A stretch of DNA of 31,409 bases from GH45 sp046704385. GTDB lineage: Bacteria > Bacteroidota > Bacteroidia > Bacteroidales > SZUA-534. The DNA lies in contig JBJKSB010000080.1 in assembly GCA_046704385.1 (NCBI GenBank), positions 1 to 31,409 on the forward strand, read 5' to 3'. A program made the position numbers and the translations under genes. Position 1 is the stretch's first letter; each line of letters begins with the position of its first letter. A model generated the notes under the pieces. The model was not told where the DNA came from, made no database searches, and worked only from the letters and a program-made list of their open reading frames with translations. This document shows positions 22,940 through 31,397 of this stretch, one piece after another.

Positions 22940-23016
22940 TCTTTTCTCGCTATTCGAGTCAAAAACTCAAATTTTGCGCGGCAAATTACAAAAAATTTTA
23001 AAACCTAAGACAGTTA

Positions 23017-24051
23017 TCATGCATTTATTTCTCCTCTTAGTGATTTTGAGAGGTTTACAATGATTTCCTCCTTGCTTATGTCCTGTCCAAGTAAAAACAT
23101 TAATTTTGTAACGGCAGCCTCAGTGGTAATATTGCGTCCACTCACAACTCCGGCTTCAACCAGTCCCATGCTGGTTTCATATACTCCGGTCTCCACACTT
23201 CCTGCACTACACTGGGTTACATTTAATACAATTACTCCTTTTTTTACAATTTCAGCAATTTTATCAATAAACCATTTTTTTGAAGGAGCATTCCCCGATC
23301 CATAGGTTTCCAACACCATACCTTTTAAATCTTTAATATTTATATATGCATCCAAAACCTCGGGTGTAATACCCGGAAATATTTTAAGGATTACAATATT
23401 TGGATCCAACTTATGGTAAACCTTTAATTCCCGTTTAACTACCGGATAACGAATCGCTGAATAATTGTAGGTAATATTTATACCGGCCTTAGCTAATTCA
23501 GGATAATTATACGAGCGAAACGCATCAAAGTAATCGGCATTATGTTTGGTGGTGCGGTTCCCACGGTAAAGTTTATTTTCAAAAAATATACACACTTCAG
23601 GTACCAACGGTTGATGGTGTTTTTGAGCTGCTGCAATTTCAACGGCACTTATAAAATTCTCTTTCCCGTCGGTCCTGATGGTACCTATTGGAAGCTGTGC
23701 TCCTGTCAACACCACCGGCTTGGCCAGGTTCTCAAGTAAAAAACTTAAGGCCGAAGCTGAATATGCCATTGTATCGGTTCCGTGCAAGATTACAAATCCA
23801 TCGTAGCTGTTATAATTTTTTTCAATCAATTCAGCTAAACGTATCCAGATATCAGGAGTAATATTGGATGAATCAACTACCTTTTCAAAAGCCATGGTGG
23901 ATAAATTGAAATCGAAGCGTTTCAGCTCAGGAACCTGCTTTTTAATGTGATCAAAATCAAAAGGAACTAAAAGACCGGTTTCCGGATCATTTATCATACC
24001 AATGGTTCCACCGGTATATATTATTAATATTGATTTTTCAGAATTTGCCAT
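23017..24051 (-). CDS. ansA: Type I L-asparaginase
   Basis: I choose ATG 24051 (MANSEKSILIIYTGGTIGM). A GTG at 24081 overlaps the tatD stop by one base but adds an unlikely leader, MCKKREANNI. The 344-residue enzyme hydrolyses asparagine to aspartate and ammonia. Catalytic threonines are T16 in YTGGTIG and T92, with D93, in LHGTDTMAY; the lysine in TDGKENF belongs to the active site too. There is no signal peptide, so it is the cytoplasmic type. The C-terminal domain has GMVLETYGSGNAP and NVTQCSAGSVETGVYE, as in allosteric AnsA enzymes. It follows tatD closely and is last in the dprA-tatD-ansA run. Confidence 0.93.
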   Translation of the reverse strand: MANSEKSILIIYTGGTIGMINDPETGLLVPFDFDHIKKQVPELKRFDFNLSTMAFEKVVDSSNITPDIWIRLAELIEKNYNSYDGFVILHGTDTMAYSASALSFLLENLAKPVVLTGAQLPIGTIRTDGKENFISAVEIAAAQKHHQPLVPEVCIFFENKLYRGNRTTKHNADYFDAFRSYNYPELAKAGINITYNYSAIRYPVVKRELKVYHKLDPNIVILKIFPGITPEVLDAYINIKDLKGMVLETYGSGNAPSKKWFIDKIAEIVKKGVIVLNVTQCSAGSVETGVYETSMGLVEAGVVSGRNITTEAAVTKLMFLLGQDISKEEIIVNLSKSLRGEINA

Positions 24052-24080
24052 AATATTATTGGCTTCCCTTTTTTTACACA

Positions 24081-24851
24081 CTAAAAATTAAACACCCTTT
24101 TTGCATTTAGCGTCGTAACTTCAGCTACCCTTTCAACAGGATAATCATAAACTTCGGCCAACTTTTCAGCTACCAGTTTAAGATATTTGCTTTCGTTACG
24201 TTTCCCTCTGAAAGGGACCGGCGCAAGATAAGGACTATCTGTTTCTAAAACAATATGCTTTATATCAACTTGCCTGATTACCTCGCGCAATGTGGTGTTT
24301 TTAAAGGTAATAACACCCCCGATACCCAAATTAAAGCCCATATCAATAGCTTTTTGAGCCTGCTCAAGTGTGCCTCCAAAACAATGAAAAATTCCATTTA
24401 AATCATTTGATGCCAGGGGCTTTAAAGCCTGATAAACTTCATCAAACGATTCACGGGTGTGAATAACCACCGGCCAATTAAGCTCCTTTGCCCATTTAAC
24501 CTGAGTAACAAAAGCATCAACCTGTTCCTTAAAGTATGTTTTGTCCCAGTAAAGGTCAATACCTATTTCTCCTATGCCATGAAACAAAGAACGTTGCGAT
24601 ATAAATTCTTCAACCTGAGCCAGCTCTTTTTTATATTCGCTATCTATCGAAGTCGGGTGCAACCCTATCAGCGGGAAAAGCCTGTCAGGAAATTCTGCAG
24701 CCATTTCCAACATTTCGTGGTGCGTTTTGCTGTCGATTGCCGGCATAACCACTTTACTTACTCCCGCCTCTACAGCCTCATCAAGGATTTTTGTCCTTTC
24801 AGCTTTAAAATCTTCGACATATAAATGAGCATGTGTATCAATAAATTCCAT
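24081..24851 (-). CDS. TatD-family metal-dependent DNase/hydrolase
   Basis: This 256-residue cytoplasmic protein has the TatD TIM-barrel signatures: DTHAHLY at 5-11 (metal ligands H7 and H9), GEIGIDLYWD near 92-101, PVVIHTRES near 126-134, GIFHCFGG near 152-159 and LETDSPYLAPVPFRGKRNE near 199-217. Members are 3'-5' exonucleases or D-aminoacyl hydrolases; the exact substrate is uncertain. It starts 30 bp after dprA. Confidence 0.93.
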   Translation of the reverse strand: MEFIDTHAHLYVEDFKAERTKILDEAVEAGVSKVVMPAIDSKTHHEMLEMAAEFPDRLFPLIGLHPTSIDSEYKKELAQVEEFISQRSLFHGIGEIGIDLYWDKTYFKEQVDAFVTQVKWAKELNWPVVIHTRESFDEVYQALKPLASNDLNGIFHCFGGTLEQAQKAIDMGFNLGIGGVITFKNTTLREVIRQVDIKHIVLETDSPYLAPVPFRGKRNESKYLKLVAEKLAEVYDYPVERVAEVTTLNAKRVFNF

Positions 24852-24881
24852 AAAAAATGTTCTTGTCCTGTTATTGTTGAA

Positions 24882-25988
24882 TTAAACTTTATAATATAAT
24901 TTACCAGGCAGGCACTTTACGGCACCCATAAATTCGAGGTTCAGTAAAAGAGCCGATACTTTCGACATGGTTAAACCAGAATTCCTGCAAATGTTGTCAA
25001 TGTTCTGTTCCGTTCCTTCTTTAAACTGCCCCAGAATTAAAGTTTCTTCCTCGGTAAAATCAAAAAATAAGGTTTTCTGTTTCGGTTGTTTTGCAGATTC
25101 CCAACCCATGATATATTCTAAATCCTCCACATTCTCAATCAAAGCGGCGCGATTCGATTTTATAAGCTTATTGGTTCCTGTTGAATATTTATCGTGTAAA
25201 CGGCCCGGAACAGCAAATACATCGCGATTATAGGAATTAGCCAGATCAGCTGTAATTAAAGCACCGCCTTTTATATCGCTTTCAACCACAATAACTGCAT
25301 CACTCAATCCTGCAATCACACGGTTGCGACGCACAAAATTATTTTTATCAGGAAACATGCCATGCATAAACTCGGTTATAAGCCCTCCCTGTTCAACTAT
25401 TTCAGAAGCTATTTTTCGATGTTGGGCCGGGTACATCCTATCCAGTCCATGGCCTAAAACGCCATAAGTCGCAATTCCATTTTTAAGAGCAGCTTTGTGA
25501 GCGGCAACGTCAATTCCATAAGCCAATCCACTGATTATGACAACATCGTGTCCCTTTTGTTTTAACTCTTCGACAATGCGCTCACAAAAATTTTTTCCAT
25601 ATGAAGTGGCATCACGGGTTCCCACTATTGCAACATATTTTTTGTCGCTATTTAATGGTTGGCCTTTGCAAAAGAAGATTAATGGAGCATCTTCACACTG
25701 TTTTAAACGATAGGGATAGTCCTCATCAAAAATGGAATATACTTTAATTTTATACTTGTTTATAAATTCAAGTTCCGCATCAGCCCGTTCATAATGCCCA
25801 CCCGACAATACTGCCTGAACCAGTTTTGGTCCTATTCCGGATATTTTATTCAAATCTTTCTTTTTTAACTCCAGAGCTTCCTCAACATTACCCGCATAAG
25901 CAATCAGCTTGCGGGCAGTCATGCTGCCAATACCTGAAACTGAACATAGTGCCAGGTAATGCCGGAGTTCTGGTAAAGATAAAGCCAA
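24882..25988 (-). CDS. dprA: DNA-processing protein DprA/Smf
   Basis: DprA binds incoming single-stranded DNA and loads RecA during natural transformation. The 368-residue protein has an N-terminal helix-hairpin-helix/SAM-like part (about 8-63, VSGIGSMTARKLIAYAGNVE and KISGIGPKLV), the Rossmann-type DprA core (about 80-290), and a winged-helix C-terminus (about 305-366). The core includes VAIVGTRDATSYG, ISGLAYGIDVAAHKAAL, YGVLGHGLDRMYP, FVRRNRVIAGLSDAVIVVES and VFAVPGRLHDKYSTGTN. The only usable start is TTG at 25988: the frame is closed three bases upstream by the TAG of the preceding gene, and the next ATG is inside the HhH. Poor initiation or coupling to that gene may limit its expression. 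Confidence 0.94.
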   Translation of the reverse strand: MALSLPELRHYLALCSVSGIGSMTARKLIAYAGNVEEALELKKKDLNKISGIGPKLVQAVLSGGHYERADAELEFINKYKIKVYSIFDEDYPYRLKQCEDAPLIFFCKGQPLNSDKKYVAIVGTRDATSYGKNFCERIVEELKQKGHDVVIISGLAYGIDVAAHKAALKNGIATYGVLGHGLDRMYPAQHRKIASEIVEQGGLITEFMHGMFPDKNNFVRRNRVIAGLSDAVIVVESDIKGGALITADLANSYNRDVFAVPGRLHDKYSTGTNKLIKSNRAALIENVEDLEYIMGWESAKQPKQKTLFFDFTEEETLILGQFKEGTEQNIDNICRNSGLTMSKVSALLLNLEFMGAVKCLPGKLYYKV

Positions 25989-25991
25989 ACG

Positions 25992-26468
25992 CTATGATTT
26001 TGTTGGGTTATTTATTGCCAGGATCAGATCAAAAGCTTTGCAAATTCTGTCAATTTCATCGTTGCTAAGAGCACTCAGGCCTATTCCCTGGTATTTAGCA
26101 AATCCGCTCGGTGTATTTAAGAAAAGGTAAAGCACTTTCCGCATCCCCAAAAGGGAATTCTTAATTTCGTATTTGCTGAAATTTTCAGTCTTTATCTGGA
26201 TAGAATTATTGGGAGGATTAAAAGGAGTCAGGTTTTTAAAACGGATTTGGATACCTTCAGGACCGGCATAAAAATTTATATAATTAAATTTAAAAATGGC
26301 CATTATAGCAAAAAACAGTAACAATAATACAAAGGCCAAAGCCATATACCGTAAATCTTTTACGTCGTAAAGCAGATAAACAATGGTAACAATTGCCAGC
26401 ACAACCAGGGGTACCAACATGTATATCAGTTTGATGAATCCTGCCCGTTTCCCATTATCAAGTTTCAT
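25992..26468 (-). CDS. Small membrane protein with two helices and a PH-like C-terminal domain, function unknown
   Basis: This 158-residue protein has two membrane helices (about 13-33, IKLIYMLVPLVVLAIVTIVY, and about 40-60, YMALAFVLLLLFFAIMAIF). A soluble region of about 95 residues follows (FYAGPEGIQIRFKNLTPFNP, IKTENFSKYEIKNSLLGMRK), whose strand pattern resembles bacterial PH (YdbS-like) domains. I know no function for it. Its TAG stop is three bases from the TTG start of dprA, so the two genes are probably translated together. Confidence 0.7.
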   Translation of the reverse strand: MKLDNGKRAGFIKLIYMLVPLVVLAIVTIVYLLYDVKDLRYMALAFVLLLLFFAIMAIFKFNYINFYAGPEGIQIRFKNLTPFNPPNNSIQIKTENFSKYEIKNSLLGMRKVLYLFLNTPSGFAKYQGIGLSALSNDEIDRICKAFDLILAINNPTKS

Positions 26469-26541
26469 GCAATCAGGTTTTTAGTTTATTCATTAGCAAA
26501 TTTCAAATGTAATCGAATAAAAAGAGCCATCAAAAAAAACC

Positions 26542-26979
26542 TTAACGCTTGTTTTTAAAAAATCTACGCATTAAATCACTGCATTCATTCTCCAAAATTC
26601 CACCAACCACTTCCGTTTTGGGATGCAAAAACCCGTTGCCGTGTTTGCTAAAACCCCGTGTTTCATCAAAAGCCCCAAAAACAATTTTACTGAGTTGTGT
26701 CCAGTACGAAGCCCCGGCACACATCACACAGGGTTCAAGAGTAACATATAATATACAATCATTAAGATATTTGCCTCCAATAAAATCAGCAGCTGCGGTA
26801 AACGCCTGCATTTCAGCATGTGCGGTAACGTCATTCAGGGTTTCGGTCAAATTATGTGCCCTGGCAATTATCTGGTTCCCATGAACAATAACAGCACCCA
26901 CCGGAACTTCATCCTTACTATAAGCAATTTGCGCCTGCTCAAGCGCCTTCTTCATAAAAAATTCATCTGTTAGTACCAT
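26542..26979 (-). CDS. tadA: TadA-type nucleoside/tRNA adenosine deaminase
   Basis: This 145-residue cytidine-deaminase-fold enzyme has the zinc site HAE (54-56) and PCVMC (83-87), with E56 the proton shuttle. VTLEPCVMCAGA and GAFDETRGFSKHGNGFLHPK are close to TadA, which deaminates A34 of tRNA-Arg(ACG) to inosine. Guanine deaminases of the same fold are the main alternative. It starts 17 bp after hepT stops and so may share a transcript with the toxin-antitoxin pair, though as an essential gene it likely has further promoters. Confidence 0.88.
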   Translation of the reverse strand: MVLTDEFFMKKALEQAQIAYSKDEVPVGAVIVHGNQIIARAHNLTETLNDVTAHAEMQAFTAAADFIGGKYLNDCILYVTLEPCVMCAGASYWTQLSKIVFGAFDETRGFSKHGNGFLHPKTEVVGGILENECSDLMRRFFKNKR

Positions 26980-26996
26980 ATTTTAGTAATTGGCTT

Positions 26997-27326
26997 TTAG
27001 AGGATATTCTTAACTTCTTCTTTTAGTGGATTTAAATACCTTTGCACAATTACCCAAACAATAGAATTATCAATATTATCATAAGCATGAATAATCCGAT
27101 TTCTGAACCCGACAATTTGCTTAGTATTTTCTAATTTTTCATCGGGGCATTCCTGTTTAAATTTATTAACAGCTTCTCCTATAATACCCAACTGCCTTTC
27201 GATTGCACTTTGCGTTTTAAAATCCAATTGGTATTTTTCAAAAGAATCAACCCCTGTTAAAAAGGAATCAATCAAATCGATTGACCTTAAAATATCAGAT
27301 AAGTACTTTCTGCCCCGCTCCGTCAT
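26997..27326 (-). CDS. hepT: HepT-like toxin (HEPN domain RNase)
   Basis: This 109-residue all-helical protein has the HEPN catalytic motif R-X4-H-X-Y at 75-82 (RNRIIHAY). HepT proteins cut RNA as dimers. Their partner MntA, encoded upstream here with a 32-bp overlap, silences them by adding AMP units to the tyrosine of this motif. QSAIERQLGIIGEAVNKFKQ is the conserved helix of this group (formerly DUF86). The toxin role is inferred from the family and gene order. Confidence 0.88.
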   Translation of the reverse strand: MTERGRKYLSDILRSIDLIDSFLTGVDSFEKYQLDFKTQSAIERQLGIIGEAVNKFKQECPDEKLENTKQIVGFRNRIIHAYDNIDNSIVWVIVQRYLNPLKEEVKNIL

Positions 27327-27630
27327 ATATTAATACCTTTGTACTATCAATGCTTTTTCTAAGAATTGGATTTTTAATTGAGGAGTCTGTTAATAAATCT
27401 ACCTTACGACTAAAGAAATTTTCGAATTTGTCCCATAGATCTATCAACTTCTCACCTCTTTCAAGAGGATCTTCTGAATCTATTTCAACAACTAAGTCAA
27501 TATCACTTGTCATAGAATCAAATTTATCCGTAGTAGATGACCCAAAGGCATATAAATACTTTACTTTGTGGCTTTTGCATAAGTCCCCAAAGTCCTTTAC
27601 CTTAATTTTTATGTCATCTTTTATTCTCAT
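27295..27630 (-). CDS. mntA: MntA-like minimal nucleotidyltransferase (antitoxin of HepT)
   Basis: This 111-residue protein is a DNA polymerase beta-type nucleotidyltransferase. The motif GS...DID spans residues 30-45, with D43 and D45 as metal ligands, and a third acidic residue is D78 in RKVDLL. The spacing between GS and DxD is 11 residues, one more than the common form. It is expected to AMPylate HepT and so keep it inactive. It is the first gene of the pair and its end overlaps the hepT start by 32 bp, which favours coupled synthesis. The intact triad suggests an active antitoxin. Confidence 0.88.
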   Translation of the reverse strand: MRIKDDIKIKVKDFGDLCKSHKVKYLYAFGSSTTDKFDSMTSDIDLVVEIDSEDPLERGEKLIDLWDKFENFFSRKVDLLTDSSIKNPILRKSIDSTKVLIYDGAGQKVLI

Positions 27631-27718
27631 ATCAACAAATGTATTAAATAGTTTCTATAACCGCAATGGTTTGAATATCGCCCAAACTAATTGCACATAT
27701 ACATATATATTATAGTGA

Positions 27719-27754
27719 TTGACAAATCTAAGTATAAAAAAAATATTACTTTCG
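27719..27754 (+). promoter_or_regulatory. Candidate promoter of aspS
   Basis: TACTTTCG at 27747-27754 matches TAnnTTTG at 7 of 8 positions, and TTG at 27719-27721 may be the -33 element; the spacer of 25 nt is long. The -7 box lies 39 bp before the ATG. Confidence 0.45.
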
Positions 27755-27793
27755 CAGAATTATTGTGAAATATCATTTTAAGAAAATATAACT

Positions 27794-29548
27794 ATGTATC
27801 GGACACATACTTGTGGAGAGCTCAGCGCAGCAAACATTGGTGAAATAGTAACATTAAGTGGTTGGATTCAAAAAACCCGTGAACTGGGAGGTATGACTTT
27901 CGTGGATATCAGGGACCGCTATGGCATAACCCAATTGGTTTTTGATGTGTCAAAAAATCCCGAACTAAGCGGGCCCGCCCGTGAATTAGGCCGTGAATTT
28001 GTTATTAAGGTGACCGGTAAAGTGATTGAACGTGAGAGCAAAAATAAAAAATTGGCCACCGGTGATATTGAAATACTGGTTAGCGAATTGGTTATACTAA
28101 ACCAGTCGGAAATTCCTCCTTTTACTATTGAGACTGAAACCGATGGTGGCGACGAAATAAGGATGAAATACCGTTACCTTGATTTACGCAGAAGTCCGCT
28201 GCAGAAATCACTGGAACTCAGACACAAAATGGGAATTGAGGTTCGGAATTTCCTGCACCAACAGGGATTTTTCGAAATTGAAACCCCTTATCTTATTAAA
28301 AGCACTCCGGAAGGAGCCCGCGATTTTGTGGTTCCTTCGCGCATGAATGAGAACCAGTTTTACGCGCTACCACAATCACCACAAACTTTTAAACAGCTAT
28401 TAATGGTGGCTGGTTACGATCGCTATTTCCAAATTGTGAAATGCTTCCGCGACGAGGACCTTCGTGCCGACCGTCAACCGGAATTCACCCAGATTGACTG
28501 TGAAATGGCCTTCGTGGAGCGCGATGATGTGTTGAATATGTTCGAAAAACTGGCTAAACATCTGTTCAAAACGATCAGGGGAGTAGAAATAAATTATGAT
28601 TTTCCTAAAATGACCTACGAAACTGCCATGGAATTATACGGAAGTGATAAACCCGACACCCGGTTCGAAATGACCTTTAACGAACTGACAACAGATGTTC
28701 ATGGAAAGGGTTTTGTGGTATTTGACAGCGCTGAATATGTGGGAGGAATCTGTGCCAAAGGATGTGCCGGTTATTCCCGGAAAGAGCTTGATGGCCTGAC
28801 AGACTTTGTTAAAAAACCACAAATTGGGGCAAAAGGCCTGGTGTATGTAAAATACAATGAAGACGGAACCTTAAAATCGTCGGTTGACAAGTTTTTTGAT
28901 GAAACACAATTGAAAAACTGGGCAACTAAAATGGATGCCCAACCTGGCGATTTGCTTTTAATACTTGCCGGCGACAGAACCGCAACTTTACATGCTTTAT
29001 GTGAACTGCGCCTTGAAATGGGCAAGCGGCTTGGCCTTATGGACAAGAACCAGTTCAGCCCGTTGTGGGTGGTTGATTTCCCATTGTTGGAATGGGACGA
29101 AGAATCGAAACGCTTTTTTGCCATGCACCACCCGTTTACCTCACCGGTACCGGAGGATGTGGCTTTATTTGATACCGACCCGGGCAAAATAAAAGCCAAT
29201 GCCTACGACCTGGTCATTAACGGGATAGAAATTGGCGGTGGCTCCATTCGTATTCACGACCGTGAATTACAGCAAAAAATGTTTAAAGCCCTGGGCTTTA
29301 CTCCGGAGGAAGCCGAAGAACAATTTGGGTTTTTAATGAACGCCTTTAAATTCGGTGCCCCGCCTCACGGTGGTGTGGCCTTTGGTTTTGACCGCTGGGT
29401 AGCTTTATTTGCAGGGTTAGACAGCATACGCGATGTGATTGCTTTCCCGAAAAATAACTCAGGTCGTGATGTGATGATCGATTCACCTTCGAAAATTGCC
29501 CAGGTACAATTGGATGAATTGTTTTTGAAGATGGTGAAACCGGAATAA
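27794..29548 (+). CDS. aspS: Aspartate--tRNA ligase
   Basis: This 584-residue class II synthetase charges tRNA-Asp. It has an N-terminal OB-fold anticodon domain (about 1-110, HTCGELSAANIGEIVTLSGW). Motif 1 lies around RYLDLRRSPLQKSLELRHKM (126-145). Motif 2 is within FRDEDLRADRQPEFTQIDCE (about 216-235). A bacterial GAD insertion domain spans about 285-410, and motif 3 (GFDRWVALFAGLDSIRDVIA) lies near 530-549, followed by FPKNNSGRD. Length agrees with bacterial-type AspRS (about 585-590). It stands alone, with its own promoter and terminator. Confidence 0.97.
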   Translation: MYRTHTCGELSAANIGEIVTLSGWIQKTRELGGMTFVDIRDRYGITQLVFDVSKNPELSGPARELGREFVIKVTGKVIERESKNKKLATGDIEILVSELVILNQSEIPPFTIETETDGGDEIRMKYRYLDLRRSPLQKSLELRHKMGIEVRNFLHQQGFFEIETPYLIKSTPEGARDFVVPSRMNENQFYALPQSPQTFKQLLMVAGYDRYFQIVKCFRDEDLRADRQPEFTQIDCEMAFVERDDVLNMFEKLAKHLFKTIRGVEINYDFPKMTYETAMELYGSDKPDTRFEMTFNELTTDVHGKGFVVFDSAEYVGGICAKGCAGYSRKELDGLTDFVKKPQIGAKGLVYVKYNEDGTLKSSVDKFFDETQLKNWATKMDAQPGDLLLILAGDRTATLHALCELRLEMGKRLGLMDKNQFSPLWVVDFPLLEWDEESKRFFAMHHPFTSPVPEDVALFDTDPGKIKANAYDLVINGIEIGGGSIRIHDRELQQKMFKALGFTPEEAEEQFGFLMNAFKFGAPPHGGVAFGFDRWVALFAGLDSIRDVIAFPKNNSGRDVMIDSPSKIAQVQLDELFLKMVKPE

Positions 29549-29561
29549 ATAGAAAAAATTA

Positions 29562-29598
29562 AAAAAGTCAGTTGTTAATAAATTACGACTGACTTTTT
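29562..29598 (+). terminator. Rho-independent terminator after aspS (probably bidirectional)
   Basis: The perfect 11-bp arms AAAAAGTCAGT (29562-29572) and ACTGACTTTTT (29588-29598) enclose a 15-nt loop. Both strands carry a T-run after the stem. The nearest upstream gene on the opposite strand ends at 29833, so it could also end that transcript. Confidence 0.8.
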
Positions 29599-29770
29599 AT
29601 AGCCTACCTAACCAATTTTTTGGCAAAATTGAGATAGAGTAATCTTACAAATTTTTTAATTTTGGATAAGTCTCCTTGTTTTATAAATCAGGGTAAAAAT
29701 TAAAATTGATATTAAAATTATTTAATTTTTAAACTTTGTGAAATATTAAATTCACGCAGTAATCATCTTA

Positions 29771-29809
29771 GCAAGAATTAAAAAAATGTAAAATACTAAA
29801 ATTCTTAGC
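29771..29809 (-). repeat. AT-rich hairpin after the T9SS cargo gene
   Basis: GCAAGAATT (29771-29779) pairs with AATTCTTAGC (29800-29809) with one bulged base. It lies 24 bp past the stop of the minus-strand gene, has no T-tract, and may be a 3'-end structure. The rest of 29599-29832 is AT-rich with nothing recognisable. Confidence 0.35.
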
Positions 29810-29832
29810 GCCTTAATGAGTCCATATAAACT

Positions 29833-30729
29833 TTACTTAGAAATAACCAACTTTCTTATAACACCATCAACCGAAACAATGTAAAAACCCGCCTTAAAGG
29901 AATACAAATTCAGAGTTGTAGTTTTTTTGCAAGGTTTTTCATTTATAAGTTCCTTTCCACCTAAATCGTACACTTTTACTAGCTTTATAGCATCTGTAGC
30001 CTCAATAGTAATAATTCCACCATTGACCAATGGATTAGGATAAATTCTTAAATCCTTTTTACCTGCATCTGACACGGAAACTATCTTTTGATAAAAACAG
30101 GTTTCAAATTCAGGATTGTGATACAATACATCGTCATTTTCGGAATAGCATAGTAAATATGTAGTTTCATAACAACCGGTATATCCATTGCAGGATTCGT
30201 TTAATAAACCATGGTTAAGACTCCCAATACCTTCAAGCCATATGTCGTTTTCATAATATTCGTCATGTACTTTATAATTAACGTATAGTTTCTTAACAGA
30301 TAGCTTGTTAAAAGTGGTATCAATAACGGAATCTACCGTAACAAAAATACTATGCGCAGTTTGAATATCCTCAAACCGGTTAACAGTCAGTGTGTCGCCT
30401 TTCTGCAAATCAAAATTGTATATTAATAAATCGCCATAACCTTCTTTATTTATGAATACTTTCTTACCATCGAAACGAATAGCCCCAAAATAATCAATGT
30501 CTGAAAATTCCTCGGAATAAGAAATTAAAAGCTGAGTATAACTTATATCATTAATTAAAGTATCGGCCCCTGTTCTAAAAACATGAGTATTCCAGGTTGG
30601 GTTAATGTGCTCCGGTGTAAATTCGTCATTGTAAATAGCAACGTTCCATTGTTTATTCATAGTTTGCGCAAATCCACAATATATAACAAAAAAACCTACC
30701 ATCGTAAAAAGTTTCTTTCTAAGTTTCAT
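29833..30729 (-). CDS. T9SS-exported protein of unknown function
   Basis: This 298-residue protein has a signal peptide (MKLRKKLFTMVGFFVIYCG, ending FAQ). A beta-rich passenger of about 200 residues contains several Cys near 183-215 (ESCNGYTGCYETTYLLCYSE), which may form disulphides, and aromatic-rich strands. A type A Por sorting domain (about 227-298, LRIYPNPLVNGG ... IRKLVISK) follows. I recognise no domain in the passenger; many such small cargo proteins in Bacteroidota are uncharacterised. It starts 12 bp after the stop of the broken S74-type gene and is probably co-transcribed with it. Confidence 0.8.
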   Translation of the reverse strand: MKLRKKLFTMVGFFVIYCGFAQTMNKQWNVAIYNDEFTPEHINPTWNTHVFRTGADTLINDISYTQLLISYSEEFSDIDYFGAIRFDGKKVFINKEGYGDLLIYNFDLQKGDTLTVNRFEDIQTAHSIFVTVDSVIDTTFNKLSVKKLYVNYKVHDEYYENDIWLEGIGSLNHGLLNESCNGYTGCYETTYLLCYSENDDVLYHNPEFETCFYQKIVSVSDAGKKDLRIYPNPLVNGGIITIEATDAIKLVKVYDLGGKELINEKPCKKTTTLNLYSFKAGFYIVSVDGVIRKLVISK

Positions 30730-30741
30730 TTTAGTTTTTTT

Positions 30742-31239
30742 TTAATAGGTTTCACTTTTAATATATAAGGATGCACCTTTTTTAGCTTCAAATCCAGGAG
30801 CCAATATTATTTCTTTCGAATAAGCCAAAAATCCTATTTGATTTTTCCTTTTAATATCCAGCATTTCTTTTAATTTTTCATCTAGATCATTTTTATAAGC
30901 ATACTCCTTTCTAATGTCATATTTAACTCCTTTTAAAGCAAGAATAATATCAAGAGAATTCTTTATGTCTCTTATGTTTTCTTTTTGTCTTTTATCTGAA
31001 ACCTATTGATACGAATAGGCAGTGATTTTGCGAATAGCATTGGTAGAGGTTCCTATATCAAGGTTATTATTCCATGAATGTATTGCCGGAGTATTATAAT
31101 ATCCTGTGTTGTCCATTTTAATATACCCAGAAGTACTTTCATTAATAGTAACACTACCAGTAGCATCCACTTTGATCTGAGCATGTAAGCTTAAACTCCA
31201 TGCAAATAACGTTACACTAAATACTAATAATTTTTTCAT
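30742..31239 (-). pseudogene. Interrupted gene for a secreted S74 (endosialidase-chaperone) domain protein
   Basis: From ATG 31239 the frame reads a signal peptide (MKKLLVFSVTLFAWSLSLHA, then Q) and a short region (IKVDATGSVTINE, NLDIGTSTNAIRKI), ending SYQ and a TAG at 31005-31003. The same frame continues without another stop for 86 codons to TAA at 30744-30742: VSDKRQKENIRDIKNSLDII, then LALKGVKYDIRKEYAY, then RKNQIGFLA. This is the start of the intramolecular chaperone domain known from phage tail fibres and many Bacteroidota surface proteins. After IGFLA the usual QE(L/V)..VFPE is absent and the text becomes YSKEIILAPGFEAKKGASLY, a tail typical of other exported Bacteroidota proteins. 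So there are two lesions: a nonsense codon and a likely deletion or fusion. An upstream ATG at 31392 in the same frame lies before the signal peptide and was not used. Confidence 0.7.
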
Positions 31240-31389
31240 AATTTTAAACTGTTTTAATACGGGATGGTATAAGCAATATTCGGTTGACGTTTTTCGAAGG
31301 ACATAAACCGGATGCTTAGAACCATCCTTTTTTGTTAATAATAAATTGAATTTTGTTAAAAACTTCTTTGGCCAAATTGTGTTATGAAT

Positions 31390-31397
31390 CAAATGTA
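31390..31397 (-). promoter_or_regulatory. Candidate -7 box upstream of the interrupted S74-type gene
   Basis: The minus strand reads TACATTTG, a full match to TAnnTTTG, just inside the poly-A window end; the -33 region is outside. It implies a leader of about 145 nt before ATG 31239. In that leader GGATG and CATCC (around 31309-31326) could form a small hairpin. Confidence 0.35.

Noticed and set aside
22601..23008. Plus-strand open frame across exbB and the tRNA
   Set aside because: It overlaps exbB antisense and runs through tRNA-Ser; its composition mirrors those features.
25992..26468. Membrane protein and DprA as one gene broken by TAG, since they share a frame
   Set aside because: DprA is complete from its helix-hairpin-helix part on, and the membrane protein ends naturally after its soluble domain, so these are two genes.
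31003..31005. TAG as a read-through or reassigned codon
   Set aside because: TAG ends normal genes here (tatD at 24083-24081, the membrane protein at 25994-25992), and the gene shows a second lesion, so decay is simpler.
31240..31392. Extension of the S74-type gene by 51 residues upstream of its signal peptide
   Set aside because: The signal peptide starts at ATG 31239; the upstream residues would bury it and look like untranslated leader.
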